DNA from: Paracentrotus lividus
Taxonomy: Eukaryota; Echinodermata; Echinoidea; Camarodonta; Echinidae
DNA length: 64,000 nucleotides
Assembly (NCBI GenBank): GCA_940671915.1
Contig: CALNVZ010000174.1
Location: forward strand, 73,610,537 to 73,674,536
Direction: 5' to 3'
A program made the position numbers and the translations under genes. The notes beneath the pieces were generated by a model. The model did no database searches. It was not told the DNA's origin and saw nothing but the letters and a program-made list of their open reading frames with translations. Positions 60,042 to 64,000 of this stretch are shown one piece after another (the first letter of the stretch is position 1; each line of letters starts with the position of its first letter).

Positions 60042-60367
60042 GACAATTTGAATGAAAAACCGTAGAGACAAAATATTTTCCGATATTTCGGGCATAGCCT
60101 TTGTCAAGGAATGACAAATTTATTAAGCGTCAACTTCATAATCACAAATGCAAAAACGCATTAAAAAAAACCCTTCTCTTTCCTCTGATGTATTGTTACG
60201 TCACGTTTGGGGCGTATCCTATTTTGTTGCTACGTGACCTTTTTTGCGCGTTTTTGCATTTTGTGATTATGAAGTTGACGCTTAATAAATTTGTCATTCC
60301 TGACAAAGGGCTATGCCCGAAATATCGAAAATATTTTTGCTCTACGGTTTTCATTCAAATTGTCTTC
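60042..60367. repeat. Palindrome of two Penelope-type 3' ends
   Basis: Arms of about 120 bp (60042-60160 and 60248-60367). Each contains TGACAAAGG.CTATGCCCGA then AATATCG, i.e. CTGA-hairpin-GAAA, a pattern common at ends of Penelope-like elements. The two arms face each other across an 87-bp spacer. Confidence 0.75.
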
Positions 60368-60407
60368 TTTTTAGTTTGGTAACCTAAAACCGACGCAGAA
60401 TTCATTT

Positions 60408-60413
<6 letters not shown>

Positions 60414-60453
<40 letters not shown>

Positions 60454-60478
60454 ATATATATATATTATTATATTTAAT
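60414..60478 (+). repeat. (TA)n microsatellite
   Basis: TA repeat with several TATT interruptions. Confidence 0.9.
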
Positions 60479-61272
60479 GAACAACAAAATTTGATAAGGA
60501 ATCCGTTATTCTTGTTACGGATTTCCTTATATATATTTTGTTTGTTATTGGCATTTGATATTAGTAAGTTTAAGTTTATTTATTTAAAATCAAAATCATC
60601 ACACTGCTATTATCATATTAATATACATATATAAATATATAATGGGCATATCAGCACATATCAATTAGATTACAGCACAGATGAATTGGTCTTAGGACCT
60701 CTTTATAAGCTAGGCTTGGGAGCGGGGCCCGGGAGTAAATAAAATTAGTATATGATATATAGGAGATACTAATTTACAGAATACAAAAAGCAGAGATCAA
60801 TAGTACATGAATACTACACATGGTAAAGCTTAACATGATGTAACGTATGTACATTATATAAGACACATATATAATTGATATTTGCATAAGCATGTACATG
60901 TAGCTAAAGGAAAGGGGGAAAATAACGTTTATATAAGGTCCAAATGCTAAACTAGACTAGAAACTATTTACAGACACGTATGCACACACCCAACACATAC
61001 GCACACACGCACACAACATACATACACACACTTCACACTGATGAGTAGGCATATAGTGGGTCCTCAGTTTAAATGTAAGAAAGCATTAGAATACAAATTG
61101 AAGGAAAAAAATCATTATCTTTCTAGAAAGTAAGTTTTGGATAACCTTTTGAACATAGAAAGAGTTGTACTATTTTTTATGTCAACAGGCAAACTGTTCT
61201 ATTCTTTTATATATGAAAGGAGGTCAGATTGACATTTGTTCTATAGAAAAAGGCTGATGAATAATACCCCTT

Positions 61273-61345
61273 TGATGATGATGATGATGATGAACAGCAT
61301 TTATTAGGCGCCATTTCTCAGCCATGACAATCAAAGGCGCCTGGC
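61273..61345 (-). repeat. LINE/SINE 3' tail with (TCATCA)n
   Basis: On the minus strand GGAGCCAGGCGCC, AATGGCGCCTAATAAATGC and (TCA)n. It appears inserted in the 3' part of the decayed LINE that surrounds it. Confidence 0.45.
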
Positions 61346-61379
61346 TCCCCAAATATGTACATGTATATTATTCACAAAA

Positions 61380-62790
61380 ATTTGACGGGTATTATAATTA
61401 TGAATTTGTGAATTCTGAAGAAATAACTTTCTAACGTACACTCATGAGGAATTTATTACAGTTTGAACAAAGACAGTACACAATTAAACGATATTTTCAG
61501 ACAAAGGAATAATGGAGAATTTGGATGTATAATTGGAATTAGTTATAAGACGTATTGCCTTCTTCTGCAATACTCTCAATTTATGAGGATAAGACTTGAA
61601 AGCGTTTCCTCAAGCAACATTAGAATACGTCAAGTGAGGTAGAATAATACTTTTGTATATTGTGATCAATATCATTTCAGGTAAAATAAAATTTAACCTA
61701 TAAATAACACCTACACTGCGAGACACCTTTGTTCAGACAGTATATAAATGATTTTTCCAGGATAAGTGCTGATCTATATAGAACCCAAGGAACAGAACAT
61801 TTGCACTACGTTCAACATCATGGCCTCATACTCGAAGACAAGTTACACGATCTGGAAGCTTATTACCCTTAGAATGCAAAATTACACACTTTTATTTATG
61901 AAGATTTAACGATAACTTGTTGCAACAAAACTATGCACATAGTTCCTTAAATTCTTGATTTGCAACTAGTAACAAGTTTTCCACTGTCTTATCAGCCAGC
62001 AGCAAACTGGTATCATCAGCAAAAAGGAATTATGGAAATAACGTTGATGAGTGTATTATATCATTTGTATAGATAAAAAACAACAGGGTACCAAGAACAG
62101 AACCCTGAGGTTCACCATACTTAATAGAAGCGTGTTTGGATCTAGATCAATCTATCACAACAAATTGTGCCCAGTCACACACAAATAGCTTCGGAACCAT
62201 GACAATGCTACACCTCAAATTCCATAATGTTCAAGTTTCTCGAGAAGGATATTATGGTCAATGGTATCAAATGCCTTTGACAGATTTAAAAGTATCCCTT
62301 GGCAATATTTTTTTCCATCAATAGCTTTCATTATATTACCCGATAAGTTAAAAACACCCATTTGTGTGGAGAAGTGCCTACGAAATCAAAAGGAATCAAG
62401 ATATTCTTTTTAGATAGAAACCTATTTAAGCGTTTATAAATTATTTTCTCAAGAATGTTCGAAAATGTTGGTAACAATGCTCTCGGCCTATAATTTATGA
62501 CATTTTTACGATCAGATTTTTTTTTACACCGGCACCACTTTAGCTACCTTTAGTTTATCTGGAACAATCCCTTGAGATAAAGACGTATTAATGATTTTAC
62601 ATGAAGAATCAACAAAAAGGTGAATGCTCTCCTTAATAATTCGAGGTGAAATATCATCAGAACAACTTGATTTAGTAGGTTTTTAAGACGATACAATATT
62701 AATAATCTCAGATTTTGGAGCAGAACTTAAAAACAAAGAAGAATTATCTTCACATGGTTTCATACAATCATGAAGAGATGGTGGTACTTA
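61380..62790 (-). pseudogene. Decayed LINE reverse transcriptase
   Basis: Minus-strand frames, broken by many stops and frameshifts, still show reverse transcriptase motifs in order: LSKAFDTIDHN (about 62300-62260), KYGEPQGSVLG (about 62122-62090) and catalytic FADD in FADDTSLLLADK (about 62020-61985). A non-LTR element of the Jockey/CR1 type; clade uncertain. The 3' part probably runs on to about 60560. Confidence 0.8.
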
Positions 62791-62810
62791 AGGAGTTCCG
62801 TCTTCGCTTA

Positions 62811-62905
62811 AGCATGAACGAAACTTATTTTCTTTAATGGCATTTGAAAGATAAGACTTCAGATGATCTATTAACATCAAAATTTTATAGACATTATAAC
62901 TTGAA
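62811..62905 (+). repeat. Solo arm of the 51322-52721 foldback element
   Basis: AGCATGAACGAAACTTATTT, TTTGAAAGATAAGACTTCAG and ATCTATTAACATCAAAATT match the right arm at 52573-52670. The outer end with CAGTGCGTATC is missing. Confidence 0.7.
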
Positions 62906-62929
62906 ACGATTACAATCGTTGTATATTAT

Positions 62930-62968
<39 letters not shown>

Positions 62969-63003
62969 TGTGTGTGAGTATGTATGTATGTATATCTATA
63001 CAT

Positions 63004-63054
<51 letters not shown>
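62906..63054 (+). repeat. (TG)n and (CA)n microsatellite inside an inverted repeat
   Basis: (TG)n at 62931-62960 and (CA)n at 63012-63046. The flanking CGATTACAATCGTTGTATAT is mirrored at 63963-63988, beyond copy C. Confidence 0.85.
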
Positions 63055-63952
63055 CAGTGGTGGCCAAAATTATTAGAACACCTGAACATACACAAAGTCT
63101 ATGGGATTATCAATGCCCTAGTTAATTTGCCGAAATCAGATTAAAGATATCTTTTGTGTGCCATGAGCTTTTATGACTTTTTAGCATAGGATCTTACATA
63201 TATGTTGATACCAAATTTATATAGTTTCGACCATCTGGTAATGCGCAGCATTAAAAATAGTTGCGCTATGCGGTTTTGGTTTCCCTGTAGACTTGTGTAT
63301 TAAACATGCAGTCCAAATGCAAAAAAAGTTTCAGAAAATTTGATCAAATGGGGAGGGTGGATTCGCCCCCACCCTTGGGGGTGAGATGACCAAAATAACC
63401 ATGCCCATTGAAGGCTAAGACTATTTTTTTAATTTAATGAAGACACTCCTTGTAAATGTACATTTTCTTTTTAAAGGAAATTTAATGAGCAATTCAAAAA
63501 TGTTGAAATATTAAGGTTCATTGGAACGGGGGACTTAAATAGGGGCACCGAATAAAAAATCTGGGGGCCTTCAAAAATAATTTAAAATCCCCATATAAGA
63601 TGTAACTACTTCACCCTGTGTTGTTATGAATGCCATTTTTGGCATCCTCAGGAAATTTTCTTTCAGAATATATTATACTTTTGTAGGGAGAGGCTTAAAA
63701 TGTTTAACGTTATGACACTTTGATCCTGAAAAGGGCAAGATTTTTAGATTTTTTCAATTGGTGGTGTAACATAAAAAGGGCGACTTGGGGGGCGAGTTCC
63801 CAACGCATGGCTTTGTTATATAGTTTTTAAAGCATATTGATGATATTCGGAGACATTCCAACCATTTTATAGGTATTTAAATGGTCAACTGAATAAAATT
63901 TGCTAAAATCATTGAAATATGCTTGGTGTTCTAATAATTTTGGCCACCACTG
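63055..63952 (-). mobile_element. Tc1/mariner-like element, CAGTGGTGGCC family, copy C, reversed
   Basis: 898 bp. The same terminal repeats as A and B, but the body runs in the opposite direction (ACACAAAGTCTATGGGATTA near the left end). Confidence 0.85.
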
Positions 63953-64000
63953 TATATACACATAATATACAACGATTGTAATCGTTGAAATCCCATGCCT

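Overview
This is a window of animal nuclear genome, not a bacterial or viral one. It is AT-rich, its genes are split by GT-AG introns, and it is full of transposon debris and microsatellites. The proteins and the repeat types fit a marine invertebrate deuterostome, most likely an echinoderm such as a sea urchin. That placement is an inference from memory of protein similarity, not a search result. A 22-base run of N at 28916-28937 marks an assembly gap.

Genes (about 1-26 kb). Two complete conserved single-copy genes lie head to head. HMBS (hydroxymethylbilane synthase, third enzyme of haem synthesis) is on the minus strand: nine coding exons from 13271 down to 1039 join in frame to 356 codons, with all catalytic residues present. 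ARCN1 (archain, the delta subunit of the COPI vesicle coat) is on the plus strand: ten coding exons from 13798 to 25974 join in frame to 512 codons. The two start codons are 526 bp apart. The gap holds an ETS/GABP-type site, an E-box and a CCAAT box, so it looks like a shared bidirectional housekeeping promoter. The introns are crowded with inverted-repeat elements. HMBS intron 1 holds a nest of several elements inside one another. ARCN1 intron 5 holds a 2.8-kb element whose core is a minisatellite with units of about 150 bp.

Repeat-dominated region (about 26-64 kb). I find no host gene here. The region contains: several families of short non-autonomous DNA transposons with terminal inverted repeats (TIRs), some nested two or three deep; four copies of a Tc1/mariner-like family starting CAGTGGTGGCC, one of them split by a LINE inserted inside its terminal repeat; a CR1/L2-like reverse transcriptase fragment (38.4-39.5 kb); a decayed LINE on the minus strand (about 61.4-62.8 kb); a Penelope-like element with reverse transcriptase and GIY-YIG endonuclease between inverted repeats (53.85-55.21 kb); long near-perfect hairpins; and many (TA)n, (CA)n and poly-A tracts.

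The most interesting signals are the shared HMBS/ARCN1 promoter, hammerhead-ribozyme-like sequences at 56.5-57.0 kb with related 'CTGA-hairpin-GAAA' arrangements at two Penelope-type loci, and the nested or foldback transposons, some of which end within about 20 bp of splice donors of the two essential genes.
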